DNA of 64,000 nucleotides from Hirsutella rhossiliensis (GCF_020360975.1 NW_025408669.1:3162001-3226000); one strand, 5' to 3'; shown: positions 1 through 10,959, counted from the first letter of the stretch. Notes: generated from the sequence alone by a model not told the origin. Translations and numbers: made by a program.

Positions 1-143
1 TTGGTGCAGCAGGGATCAGTTAAGTTTTCTGACATCTGATTGGTTGTATGGTTTCTAAAACGTAACTCAACTGGATGATGGCCTTCTAAAAGTGGGTCCA
101 ATTTTGCACTTGCCCCTGAATGTCACAGAGCTACTCTGAGCAT

Positions 144-1897
144 GGACAGACTGACTGGTCGACAGACAAGTCGACAGACGGGAGAGGCTGAGACGGGGGA
201 TCCGACGAACTCGACAAGAAGCCTGAAGCGAACGCCAGCTAGGCATTGAGGGGCCTCATCATGGAGACGCCGGCTGAGGCCGTGATCATGGTGGGGCGAA
301 GCGCGTCGCCTGCGTCGACACCCGCGAAAAGATCGACACGCGTCGTGAGGCCAAGCACCAAAATTCGAGAAGCCGCGCGACAGCCCGACGATCTGGCGGA
401 GAAGACAACACGCGCAACTAGGCTTGCAACGCGCATTGCCTCGGACGATGTCGCCATCAGTGACGCGACTGAGCGGCGCAAAGTTGCCAGCAGCAGCAGT
501 GGCGCGAACGAAGGCCGAGCCATGCTCCAGAAAGTTCTCGAACTCTTGAGCGAGTCACGTCAAGAAACGCAAAAGCTCAGTCGAGCGATAGATGCGCAAA
601 ACGAGATCATATCAAGCAACAGCAGATGATCCAGGAAATGGATCAACAAGGGAAAGATGAGAGATGAGCTTCGTCACATCCGAGCGCAGTTAGAGGCCCT
701 GGCTACGCCCGCATCTTCTCTGCAGAGCAGTCCGCAGATGTCGTATGCGAGCGCTGCAGGGTCATCGCCGACGATCCAGACAATGAACCGGGGCACCGTA
801 CCAGCAGCTAAATCGGCACGAACAGCCGTCAGCGATAGTCTCTACTGTACGGTGGACACATCACGAGTCGAAGAAGCGAACAGGTGCCAGACGCAGATCG
901 GCAACATCCGAAAGGCCATAGAGAGCGACATGAGAAAGAGTCAGAGGCAGGAGACTTGGAAATGCGCAGCGGTCGTGACAGACGCTCGAAACCCCGACCG
1001 GATCAAAATTTTGCAGAGACCAAACCGAGTTGAAGCAGGTCAAGGAAGCAGCGCAGAAGACGGTAACTTCGGGAGCCAGGGTACTGAGAGATCAGCTTTA
1101 TCCTGTCAAAGTCGACAACACCAAGCGTACCGCAGTGCTGGACGCCGAAGGCAACGTTCTGCCGGGCGCAGCTGAGGCGCTCGGAGCCGAGAATTACGTC
1201 ACGATTGCCAAGATCACCTGGCTTAGCAACAGAGAAAGCCAAAGCGTACGGGTCAATGGTGATCTATGTCACTAAAGAGAGTGACGCGCAAAGACTTCTG
1301 GACGGCGTGTGGTTCGATGTTGCGGGAGAGTCCGCCTGCACCAATGTTTTTGAACGCCGCGTAGGACCGATTCAGTGCTTCAACTGTCAAGAGATGGGAC
1401 ACAAGGCGTTTTCATGCAAGAAGCCGCAAAGATGTGGCAGATGCGCGAAAGCAGAACATCACCACAGAGAATGCAAGGAGACAGTGCCAAAGTGCGTGCC
1501 CTGCGGTGGACCACACGAATCGTACAGCCGGAACTGTCGGGCGCGGAACCCTGGGGATGAGACGCAGGCAGCGTCTGGCCCTTCGGGCTAAGCAGCGGAA
1601 GTGAGAATCCACTTAGGGTCGATTATGGCACTAACCTTCAACAATACTAACACACAGGTATTCGACTTCGGATTTCGACAGACCGCGCTTCAGCTGCTGA
1701 AGGTAGGACTCTGAACACTTGGAGAAATTGGCCTTTAAGCAGGCCTGTCACGGAGCGAGTAGCGGCGAGGTTGGTGTAGCGTATGCTGACCCGTGGGGCT
1801 TAAGGTGGTACGCATTAATGTATTGAAATGTCAGTAGCTTTTACGTCTAGGCCCTATAGGAGAAATCCTCCGGGTGAAATACACATACATACATACA
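144..1897 (+). mobile_element. Tad1-type LINE, internally deleted (ORF1 plus 3' UTR only)
   Basis: A non-LTR retrotransposon copy bounded by a 12-bp direct repeat, tactctgagcat, at 132-143 and 1898-1909. It carries a broken ORF1 (246-1591) followed directly by a 3' UTR. That UTR matches the LINE at 31-36 kb from about 1680 on: both share the stretch around 'ctgaacacttggagaaa' and a terminal 'cctccggg' block. No endonuclease, reverse transcriptase or RNase H remains. The tail is a tetranucleotide run, (acat)n. Because both ends and the duplication are present, the copy is not a simple 5' truncation. The ORF2 loss is internal, either before or after insertion. Confidence 0.85.
246..1591 (+). 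pseudogene. LINE ORF1 (gag-like, zinc knuckles), broken
   Basis: Nucleic-acid-binding ORF1 protein of a Tad1-type LINE, spread over frames at 246-629, 657-1175, 1030-1275 and 1205-1591. The C-terminal piece has the diagnostic cysteine cluster: CFNCQEMGHKAFSC, then CGRCAKAEHHHREC, then a C-x2-C-x3-H knuckle. The order and sequence match the intact ORF1 at 31104-32342. At least three frame breaks separate the pieces, so no full protein is expected. The family role is to coat the element RNA in the ribonucleoprotein particle. Confidence 0.85.
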
Positions 1898-1955
1898 TAC
1901 TCTGAGCATCGCGGGTCGCCAACAAACCCATCGTACGCAGCTGCTTTCAACTGCA

Positions 1956-2162
1956 GTGAACCCTATGCCTCATCGAGGGTCTCAAGGTGGCGTGGTTTCC
2001 ATCGTATGCATTCGCTGTGGCGAGGAGAAACCAGCGCAAGACTTCCTCGGCAGAAGAAAATCGGCTGGGCACACCAAGAGCTGCCTGGGCTGCCGCAATA
2101 AGCGCGCCTATCATGTTGGCTTTATCTCGCGCTCCACAAGATGTTCAATGCTGATCAATTGA
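1956..2162 (+). pseudogene. Short zinc-finger-like ORF at the Helitron 5' side
   Basis: A 68-aa reading frame with a C-x2-C-x12+-C-x2-C arrangement (CIRCGEEKPAQDF followed by CLGCRNKRAY). Such an N-terminal cysteine cluster often precedes the Rep region in fungal Helitron proteins, but the assignment here rests mainly on position. The frame is not open into the downstream Rep frame, so it is probably a remnant. A further open stretch at 2337-2762 (141 aa) may be decayed sequence from the same protein; I recognise no domain in it. Confidence 0.35.
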
Positions 2163-2828
2163 AGTACTCCAGGTCCAGACGCATAACCCAGACTTTGAGG
2201 GGAGGTCGCGGTCCGTCCTTCCTCCGCTGACGGGCCTGCTGCGAAAAGAACAGACCGAGATGCTCGCTTACAACCCGAGCAAAAGATACCTGAAGCCCAG
2301 CCTACATCATCTGAAAGTTTCCAGGAACGTCATACGGTGAGGTTTTCTTCCGAGGACTCGATGAGCCAACCGCGTGTAGTGCTGGGGACACCACTGCCGC
2401 CGACCCAACAAAGTTCAGGGCTCTTCCGGGCACTGGCTCCCTCACCTCCCGTTCAGCGAACGATCCATCCGATCGTCTCACTCTCTGATCCCGCTACTAT
2501 CCGAAGCAGTACAATCAGTGTGGATCACGCTTACTTGGCAACTAGATACCGCAAAGGGGGGAAGGATTCGCAAGATAACCCTTCCACTGCTGGGGTGAGG
2601 GTCAAGCTGGCTGCTATCAAGCGTGACCATCGTTCACGACGCCGTGCTGGGGAAACCGTCTCATTGACGCCCACAATATCTCAACTGGGTGTCTGTCAAT
2701 CGGAGACTGCTGGAGAAGGTATTTATGCTTGTGCTGAGATTTGCAGTAGGGTCTCAGGCTAAAGAGGGAACGCAGATGCGAGTCAGAGTCAAGATCAACT
2801 GCGGACAGGTGGCATTCAAATCGGAGGT

Positions 2829-5459
2829 ATGTTATCGAGGCAAGGAGACGACAGAGGCCAGTTCTCGGAGTCCGACATCGATGCTGAGGACTACGTCAAC
2901 GTACTGCTTTCGCCCGCTCGACCACGCAGGTACCTCGAGCAATTAGGGGTCGAGCCGGACTCTGAACCAGGGGAGGAAGCCGAGAACGGTGAGAGAGATG
3001 ATGATTCTGCGGATAGAAGCCCTCTTCGCCGCCGGCCGTTGGAGCCGTCCGCACAGCCACGATGCGGTCGCCGCGGTCCCGCCCCGGGTACAGGAGGGCG
3101 GCCAAGAAAATCTCGCAGAGAAACACGATCGTCGAGACCGCAACGACGTCTTCGGAGTCCAGTGATAATTCCACCGGAAGAATTGGCAGTCTTCCATGCG
3201 CAAGATCCGGTGTGGAATGGCGACCTCGACGCTTGCGCCTTGACCGACCGCGATAGGGCCACCCTGCGCGAGTTTTGGACCAAACTTGACAATGATCAGA
3301 TGGAATACTGCAGCCGATGTCGCGAGTGTTGATTTCAGATGGAAATTGATTATGACGGCATTTGCTCGCGTTGCTATCGAAAGGATGAGAAGCGCGGCTC
3401 TGACGAGCCTTATTTCTTCTCTGCCGAAAATCAACTTGACTTTGGTCCCGTACCGACACGATTGCCTGAGCTCACGCCTACAGAAGAGTCATTGATCGCT
3501 CGCGTCCACGTCCATGTGAACATCATGCTGGTGCGAGGGCAGCAGTACAAGTATCGGGGGCATGTCGTTCACTTTCTTCGCGAAGTTGGCTTGGTGTACA
3601 ACCAGCTCCCGCTTCTGCCGCGGGAGTTGAACACGGTGTTGCTGCGTCCTGCCAACACGTCATCACACGCCAATCTGAGCCGGCAATTTACCCGTCAGTT
3701 CCGTGTGCGCCGCCAGGCGGTTATGATATGGCTTGACTACCTCTGCCATCATCATCCTGGATATCGATGCATCGTCATCGACAACGAGCGACTGAGCCAA
3801 CTGCCCGAGGACGGCAACGTGGTGGACGCCATTCCCCAAAGCCAGGTGGAGGCTGCCGATGTAGGACCGGAGGAGGAAGATCAGGAGGCGGAGCCTGACC
3901 TAGAGGACGCGGCTGCGGTACCGGACCTGTTGGCCAAGGACACGGAGCTCGATGCTCTGCGGTCTATTCTCGTGGGCGAGCCAGAACCGGAGGTAAGTCT
4001 TCCTCTTGCCACAGGATCCCAAGGGCGGGCGCGGCACCACCAGCTGCGGCTCCCGAATATACGGCATACGCCGATCAATGAGTTCAATCGCTCTCATGCC
4101 CTGCTCTCCTTGGCATTCCCCTGCCTCTTCCCAGACGGGAGAGCCGACTTTGTCGAGCCTCGCTTGCGGTCGATAGATTACAAGGATTACATCGAGCACG
4201 CGATGCGGTGGCACGACGGGCGTTTTGCGCGGCACCCAACATTCCGTTTTGTCGCATTCAATACCCTGATGCGGTCCCAAGCACGTGCGCGGTCGAAATT
4301 CTTCGTGAAGCAACATGATGGCACCCGTGAACCGCTCACGCGAGAGCAGCTTATTCAGGCGCTCGAACACAGCGAGGATCCCGAGGCGCAGGCACTGATC
4401 AACTCGATCACAAGGCATGCGGTGTCGATTCGCGGTACGCGCCCCTTTTGGAACAGAAAGAGGCAGGACCTCGAGGCGTATGCGTACAGCCTGGGCTGTC
4501 CTGGCGCATTTATCACATTTAGCCCGGCCGATTTGCACTGGCGGAGCCTCTACCAACACATGCCCCGATATGGAGAATGGCTGCGCGCGTCCGAGCCGGA
4601 AAGGATGGCATTGTCGCGGTACTTATTGCGTCAGAACCCTCACATTGCTGCTTTCCACTTCTACCGCCGATACTGCTTCTTTCGAGATATCGTGTTGCGG
4701 AAAAAGTTCAACGTCACGGATTACTGGGATCGATATGAATGGCAAGGCCGTGGCAGTCCGCACAACCACGGTCTGTATTGGATGCAGGAGGGCCCAGCCG
4801 CCGACATGGAGGACGAAGCTGCTCGTGACATGTTTGCACGCGTATGGGGCTTCCACGTCACGGCCGTGAACCCGGAGCCCCGTAGGACTGTGCCTCAGGG
4901 GGAGGGCAATCCGCTGAGCGTGGATCCGCTGGGCGTGGAGATGACATTCCTGCGGCTCTCGCAAATCGTCAACCACTGCCAGCGCCACAGATGCAATACC
5001 ACGTACTGCTTGCGAGTCAGAAAGGGAAGCGGTGACCTCGCGAGGGACATGGAAGGAGCTGCTGCCGACATTGAGGCGGCCAACGTGGCGAATCCGGAAA
5101 GGGAGTGTCGTTTTGACTTCCCCCGTGCCTTGAGAGAGCTGGCCGCGGTCATCAGGAAGGAAGGCAGGTCGTACTACATCTTCGAGGCGGCCCGCAACGA
5201 CAGCCTCATGAACCATTTCAATCCTGCCATCATTCTGGGATGGTTGGCCAACATTGACATATCTCCATGCACCAGCTTGCAAGCAGTCATTACGTACGCT
5301 GCCAAGTATTGCAGCAAATCGGAGAAGAAGACAGAGCCTTACTGCAGGCTTGCGGATCAGATTTTGCCGCATACAGCACACCACCAACCTCTGTTGTCAA
5401 GTCATATCTCATCAACCTGCTCTCGGCGCACCTCCAGGCCGCCACACGCGGGAGAGTGA
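2829..5459 (+). pseudogene. Helitron Rep-type protein (Helitron_like_N), one in-frame stop
   Basis: Rolling-circle replication initiator that nicks and joins single-stranded DNA. Two segments in the same frame (2829-3332 and 3339-5459) are separated by a TGA at 3330. The flanking residues (CSRCREC, then FQMEIDYDGICSRC) suggest a former TGG tryptophan in the cysteine-rich N-terminus. Downstream, 'RGSPHNHGLYWM' holds the HUH metal-binding histidines and 'TYAAKYCSK' the paired catalytic tyrosines. After the tyrosines the frame collapses near 5385, where sequence jumps directly to helicase motifs. Long antisense ORFs across this stretch are shadows. Confidence 0.8.
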
Positions 5460-6351
5460 CACCTGTCTGGCGTGCCGCACCGACGGGTGTCGCAGGGAAC
5501 CAGATATCAGGCACTACTTTGCACTCGCTGCTTCACCTCCCGATCAACAAGGACTTCAGGCCGCTCTCCGCCATCGACAAGGCCCAGCTCCAGAAGAAGT
5601 TGAAGGATATTCAGTACCTAATCATTGCCGAGAAAAGTATGCTGGGACTGCGTATGCTATCCTGGATCGACGACCGTCTCCGTGAGGCATTTCCGCATCG
5701 GAACGAGGAGTTCTTTGGCGGACTCAATATCCTTTTGGTGGGCGACTTCTTCCAGCTTCCCCCTGTTCTACAGAAACCGCTGTACTACGACAAAGAGGTG
5801 CAGGGAGTGGAGATCAAGGGAAGGAACGCTTATATGCGCTTCGATAAGACCGTCTTCCTGAGCGTTGTTCAGCGGCAGTGCGGCGATGATCAGGCGGCCT
5901 TTCGCAATGCTCTCGGAGAACTGCGGTTGCTCCTACTATCCCACGAGTCCTGGAAACTTCTCTCCGGCCGCGTGCAGGCAAAGCTAGACGATCAGGAGGT
6001 CGCCAGGTTCGCCAACGCCTTACGGGTATATGCCACGAAAGACCGGGTGAACGAATATAACCATTACCACCATGACCGCCTCAACCGACCAGTCATCCAG
6101 GTCATCGCTACAAATGTTGGCCCCGGCGCGGCTGCTGCTCCGGACGACAAGGCGGGCAACCTTGCGAAACAGGTCCCTGTATGCATTGGTGCCCGCTTAA
6201 TGCTGACGTGCAACCTCTGGCAACAAGTTGGCCTCTGCAACGGCGCTCGCGGCACAGTGCACGACATTGGCTGGGCACCTGGCGCTGATCCCATCCGAGA
6301 CCAACCGTGTGTAATCATGATGGAGTTTGACAAATATACCGGACCGGCATT
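5385..6351 (+). pseudogene. Helitron Pif1-type helicase, N-terminal part, Walker A lost
   Basis: Superfamily 1B DNA helicase moiety of the Helitron. Visible motifs are Walker B-like 'IAEKSMLG' and the following 'ILLVGDFFQLPPV' (GDxxQLPPV, typical of Pif1), then 'VCIGARLMLTCNL'. The Walker A loop (GxxGTGKS) should lie at the start, but only 'KSYLIN' remains. The interval between Rep tyrosines and helicase is about 30 residues instead of several hundred. I infer an internal deletion of more than 1 kb. The frame then stops inside the hAT terminal repeat, immediately after residues encoding KYTGPAF. Confidence 0.8.
6344..6351. repeat. hAT target-site duplication, left copy (ccggcatt)
   Basis: The 8-bp sequence ccggcatt occurs at 6344-6351 and again at 9338-9345, directly outside the hAT terminal repeats. 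Eight base pairs is the standard hAT duplication length. Confidence 0.9.
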
Positions 6352-9337
6352 CAGACATCTCAATAATAAATAAATACATAATTTTGGCATATTGTTATGT
6401 ATTGTTAGTGGCGTGGCTATATTGATATTGTCAGAGGGAGCAGACTGACGGTCTAATCCGCACACGTATAAACTCCGGTGAAAGAGGCAGGTCAGACACA
6501 AGGACTTGAGTCAGGTATCGATACAGTAGGGGAACATTGCCCTAATCGGGATACACGGGAATTGGCACTGATTCAGGGCCACCACGGGTCCCAGATTGGT
6601 ATCTATTCGTATAAATACCCCCTCAATGTCGCACAGATAGATAGAAAACATGCATCATCGTTTGGACTCAATTGTGCCTGCCCTTATCCTTCCGCCCGCG
6701 CTCTCAGCTTGCTGAGAGATATGTATTGTTAAGCTAATCAATAATTATTAATATAAGACGGAAGGGTCAACTCCGTCTCCGATGGCGCTACTGACTTCCA
6801 TGATCTCTTCGTCAACGGCAATATACAGCTTGCGAATCAAGTCATTCCTCACCCAATTACTTAAGCATTGCAGCTTCTCGATCCTATCTGCGGTAAGTCG
6901 AGCTCTATCCCATGAGATCGTGCGCCTTGTGCAGGAGAACACCCGCTCCGGGTCGTCCGACATCGCCGGTACACTAAGTATGTCAATAGCCATTTGGTGT
7001 AGGCGTGGATACTCGGCTCTCTGCTCCTCACGGCACCACCACTCGAGCGGGCTGGCAGTCATCATATGTCTCGGAGGAGCGTTAATGAATTTGTCGAACT
7101 CGTCTTCATCGCCGGGCTCATCCAGGACACTCATTGACTGCCGTATGCGCTCGTAAGAGGCAACCTCTCGCGTTTCACAACTGGCTCGTACTGTTCGTTC
7201 CGGCGAAATCGGTCTGTCCTTGTACTTCGCCCATTGTCGCTGTGCAGCGGCGATGGCTGTCCGTCGCCACTCTGGCGCCCAATGACGTTCAAGATATCTC
7301 CGCCGTTTCTCTGGATGCAGCAAAAGTGCTGTGGCATATACGGGGTTTTTGTCGGTTTCTTCGTAATATTTTGAAAGAACCCACCAGCCCATGTGAATCG
7401 AGTTCACCATGTGGGCGTTGTCGGCGTATTTGACCTACGTCAAATCTAAGATTAACTTCTCCAGCCCAAAGGCGATACTTTCCTAGTTGATGACCAACCT
7501 TTGCGTCTTCGAATTGCACAAAAAGGATGTCCATGTTCTCAAGCACCTGATCTATTGACGCCCAGGCCATTTGCTGCTCCATGGTGGCCTGGTGGAAGGG
7601 CTGCAAGAACTCGTGTGTCATCTTCAATACTTGCCAGTCATCATGAGTCAAGATGTCGTCCTCCAGCTCTTTATGATACTGATTGACGAAGACCGACAAT
7701 GGACCTTCCTGGCTGATGGCGGCGTCAAGCAGCTTGAACCACGAGTTCCAGCGCGTGATGTTGTCGATTCCCAGGGCTTTTCCGGCAATGTCGTCCCATG
7801 CATCGTTGTGGATCGTAGAGTTGCGGATGAACACAGCGATGTTGTGAAGTTTTCCCATTGGACCGATGCTCCGCCAGCCGGCAGTGTCATTTCTTTTCCT
7901 GCGCCTGCCGTGACTTTTTGGCACAGATTCCTGTTGAATGTGATCATGCAAGGCGTCCGCGACAGTTGTCTGATTCGATTCATCGTCTGCCTGTTCAATG
8001 GCGGCTTGGAGGGCGCTCTCGCTAGTCGCAAAGAGAAATGCTTGCAGGGAGAGATTGATGATATGGCCAGCGCAACGTGTTCGAGAAGATATCGGATCAA
8101 AGTCCACCCCATGTTCTTGCGATAAATCAACTGACAGCTGGCGGAGGCAAGTATCGTTTTTGGCATCATTGTCCCCAGTGAAGTAGCCGAGTTTTTGTGC
8201 CAAGCCGTATCTTCGGATGATCTTCATCAGGTGCGGCGTCATGGCCGCACCCGCGTGCGATCGGCGCAGGTTTGGCAGCCCCAGCAACGCCTTGCGGGGC
8301 TTGTATGTCTCGTCGACCCATTGCGCGTGGACAGCGATGTATGCCTTGCGCTGGGGAGAGGACCATACATCCATCGCGATGTGCACGAGACTCCGAGCGC
8401 CTTCTAGCCAACGACACACGGATCCCTGATGCGCATCGTAGGCCCTGTCTAGATTCGAAGCGACCGTGTTCCCGGAATCGACTAGGAACTCCTCGACCGC
8501 GGGGTTGATTGCGGTCAAAAGTGCCTGATACTCTGGCCACGTCGCGCAGCTCAGCGGCAGATGCCTGTTCGCGGAAAGTAGCATCTGTGCCTCGCGGAAG
8601 GCATCGACGTTGATCACGCTCCGCAAAATGTTGGTTTCGCTCTCTTGAGTCAGCTTCAGCTGTTTTCCGCTTGTTCTCGCAAAGGCATTCTCGATGGCTA
8701 TTTGACGCTTGCAGCGGGCACTCGTATCTTCTCTAACCTGTACGTGATGGACCTTCTCAAGATGATAGCGGGCATTACCAGAAATGTGGGTTGACCACGA
8801 TGGGTTGCGACAACGTTTGCAGTAATATGGAGTATATTGCCACCTGTCGTACGTGGCTCATCGCCTCGAGCTTGCCGAAAGTGATGCCAAGTCGATGTCG
8901 CTCTCAACTTCCTCCTCTTGACTGCTGCTGGAGTGGAATGCTCCTCAGATTCTGACGGTATACCGGCAGATTGCGAGACACTGTCGGAGGGTAAACCTGA
9001 CGAAGAGCTTGACGTGATGTCAAGCTCTGGCACGCATGGCACACGAAGATCCATCGTCGAAACCGAGACATTGAGCGGAGCGTGCACTCGAACCAGCAAA
9101 ATGGCGAGCATGGAGAATCTTCAACGAAAGATACATACTTTCAATGCCGAGCCCCTTTCCACAGCTCCACGGCTGACGTGAAAAAAGTAAGTACGCCTAA
9201 GACAGGCAATCAAAGCATAATAGGGGCATATTAACAATACATATTGATAGGGGACATCTATATTTTTATCGATATCGATAAGCTTAACAATAAATATGCC
9301 CATACTTATCAATATATATTGATTACTGAGATGTCTG
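6352..9337 (-). mobile_element. hAT DNA transposon, complete ends, 2,986 bp
   Basis: A cut-and-paste transposon inserted in the Helitron helicase. The left end is CAGACATCTCAATAAT and the right end, read inward, is CAGACATCTCAGTAAT, so 15 of 16 bases match. The 8-bp duplication ccggcatt flanks both ends. Removing the element joins helicase residues KYTGPAF to LTTADGRKIVPI in frame. The transposase reads on the minus strand and is broken. Confidence 0.93.
6748..9111 (-). pseudogene. hAT transposase with N-terminal BED-type finger, two frameshifts
   Basis: Transposase of the surrounding hAT element. Reading from 9111 down there is a serine-rich start, then half of a BED zinc finger (TSTWHHF). 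A frameshift near 8820 precedes the other half (YYCKRC followed by GNARYHLEKVHH). The frame at 8626-7289 has the hAT catalytic core, with 'AMDVWSS' (first Asp) and 'GYFTGDNDAKN' (second Asp region). A second frameshift near 7430 leads to the 7410-6748 frame with the C-terminal dimerisation motif ('EWWCREEQRAEYPRL', 'SDDPERVFS'). All parts are present in order but not in one frame, so it is probably inactive. Confidence 0.87.
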
Positions 9338-9345
9338 CCGGCATT

Positions 9346-9715
9346 CCTGACCACCGCGGATGGTAGGAAGATTGTCCCGATTTTGACAGTAGACAGGGAT
9401 TTCCTCGTTGGAGCAACGCTCTGCACTCGCACGCAGTTTCCCCTGGTCGTATGCTACGCCATTACGGTTCATAAGTCGCAGAGCATCACCGAAGACAGGA
9501 TCGTGACAGATCTGTCCTGCCGTGACTTTCAGACAGGTTTGAGTTATGTGGCCGTCTCGCGTGTAAAAACGCTACAGGGTTTGATGCTCGATGCCCCGTT
9601 CGACCGCAATCATCTGACATACACATCCCCCCCGGAGGGTATCAAGATGAAGATGAGGGACCAAAGGTTTAGGAGTTGGCAGGTTCTCACTCAGAATCCG
9701 TATAAGAACGGTTAG
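9346..9715 (+). pseudogene. Helitron Pif1-type helicase, C-terminal part
   Basis: Continuation of the helicase interrupted at 6351. It contains 'FPLVVCYAITVHKSQSIT' (helicase motif V/VI region) and 'GLSYVAVSRVKTLQGLML' (the SxLYVAxSRxxxLxGL motif that ends Pif1/RecD-type helicases). The frame is open from the hAT duplication to a stop at 9715. Together with 5385-6351 it accounts for most of the helicase except Walker A. Confidence 0.85.
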
Positions 9716-9840
9716 GGGCTACGTAACTCCACTTGATGCTACCAAGACGTAGATGACGCAATGAATGCATGACTGTAGATTCTTGAATTTTCAGGCCTGC
9801 CTTACCGTTGACAGCAGACTTGCAGCCTTGGGCTGATTGT

Positions 9841-9874
9841 ACGCCTTGCACCACTGCTCTAAAGTGCAAGGCGT
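9841..9874 (+). repeat. Hairpin, candidate Helitron 3' terminus
   Basis: A perfect 11-bp inverted repeat, acgccttgcac at 9841-9851 and gtgcaaggcgt at 9864-9874, with a 12-nt loop. It lies about 130 bp beyond the helicase stop codon. Helitrons usually carry a GC-rich hairpin just inside their 3' end. The bases that follow (gacgaagtatttt) do not show the canonical CTRR, so the exact terminus stays open. Confidence 0.5.
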
Positions 9875-10095
9875 GACGAAGTATTTTAAAGGATGAAAGT
9901 CACGTGGTCGTTCCCTCACAGGTCCACCCACCACGCAAGAGGATTCTTAACGTTCATGTCGTCCTCCCGGAGGATGGGTGCGGAATTTCAAGCCCCTGAG
10001 CGAAGATGGCAATCTCCTGGACAGGGGCGCAAAAGGCAACGAGCCTATATCAGATCATCTGGGAATCTACCTACGAAAAGTCCCTTTATTCACTT

Positions 10096-10532
10096 TTATG
10101 CCCACTTTTGATCTCTCCTTCGCGAGATGCGGAGCTTTGCCATGGCTCGTGTGTGACTTAGACAGGCTTCTATCCTTGACTTCATAAAATCTAACAAATA
10201 TTCATCGACAGGCTGTGGTGGGCGCCGTTCAGGCTGTGCGGCGGCCTTAATGACTTTCACGAGTTCTGGCTCGCCAGGTTTTCTAAGGTGTACTAGCCGG
10301 AGACTGGTGTTGCGAAGACCATTGCGCCACGCAGGCAAAAGTGGAACGCGCTCCAACAGGTGCGCTGCAATTGACACATATCTGATGTCTGTCTTTCTTC
10401 CCGACAACTGGCACGTACTGCTTGGTCAACATCACTAAGTCCATTTGTCGGGTAGCCCTGAGAGAGAAAAAGGTCGAAGTCTTCAAGATAATTAATTGTT
10501 TTTGATGGGCCCGTCGAGCATAATATGCGCAT
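10096..10532 (-). pseudogene. Unrecognised gene remnant
   Basis: Two overlapping minus-strand frames look protein-like: 10532-10293 (DFDLFLSQGYPTNGLSDVDQAV) and 10407-10096 (ISIAAHLLERVPLLPAWRNG-like start, then PPQPVDEYLLDFMKSRIEACL). They read as one sequence broken by a frame change near 10400. I do not recognise the family. An intron at the junction is possible but I saw no convincing splice pair. It could also be a tail of the neighbouring Helitron. Confidence 0.3.
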
Positions 10533-10623
10533 GAGCTAGGCCAGCCAATTCCGCAGCAAGTTTCACGACCTTAGAACTCTATTCCGTCACTGGAAACGTC
10601 TTAAGTGTTCCCTATGCCCTTCA

Positions 10624-10890
10624 TCAGAGTCCAAGGAATCCTAAGCCGAGAAGGCCCTTTTTTTTCCCCTTGCCACCTTTCTTCCCCGGTTTCTTAGGGG
10701 GTTTGGCACCAGGTTTCTTCTCGTCAGGCTTTTTATCAGTGGGTGGAGGGGCGTTGATGAACCCCACGTCAGGTGTTCTCTTGACGAAATTCTCCAGGTT
10801 CTTAGTTGTTTGCCCATAGGAATTATCCAGTGGAACACTCGAGGTGGTGGCGCAGAGCGAAAGAAAAACAACGACGGGTTGGTATTTCAT
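10624..10890 (-). CDS. Small secreted lysine/glycine-rich peptide precursor
   Basis: An 88-aa frame starting MKYQPVVVFLSLCATTSS, a good secretion signal (short basic start, hydrophobic core, small residues before a likely cut near residue 18). A dibasic KR at FVKR, a classic Kex2 site, follows about 20 residues later. The rest is very basic and low in complexity: PPTDKKPDEKKPGAKPPKK, then a GKKGGKGKKKG block, and a hydrophobic end LLGLGFLGL. There are no cysteines. I chose the ATG at 10890 over an in-frame one at 10959 because the signal peptide then sits at the N-terminus. The basic stretch with a hydrophobic tail could be a mature peptide, a cell-wall-bound protein or an effector; no family is recognised. 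Confidence 0.5.
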   Translation of the reverse strand: MKYQPVVVFLSLCATTSSVPLDNSYGQTTKNLENFVKRTPDVGFINAPPPTDKKPDEKKPGAKPPKKPGKKGGKGKKKGLLGLGFLGL

Positions 10891-10959
10891 TTTGCTTGGT
10901 AGATTAAGAAGTGTAGCTGAGAGTGTAGCGGCAATGAATCTGGGAGGAAGCCGGCGCAC

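Larger units (their letters stand above)
1910..9892 (+). mobile_element. Helitron, decayed, carrying a hAT insertion
   Basis: A rolling-circle transposon identified by its Rep domain (3339-5459) and a Pif1-type helicase (about 5385-6351, resumed at 9346-9715). A candidate 3' end is an 11-bp perfect stem at 9841-9851 and 9864-9874 with a 12-nt loop. No canonical CTRR end follows it and the 5' end was not found, so the borders are approximate. The LINE at 144-1897 may lie inside its 5' part. The helicase gene is cut by the hAT at 6352-9337. An internal deletion and a stop codon also disable the element. Confidence 0.75.

Noticed and set aside
2829..3495. Three alternative minus-strand ORFs (2891-3459 region)
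   Set aside because: All are arginine/serine-rich antisense readings of the acidic Helitron N-terminus.
3881..5387. Long minus-strand frames opposite the Helitron Rep gene
   Set aside because: They are antisense shadows of a GC-rich gene and show no motifs.
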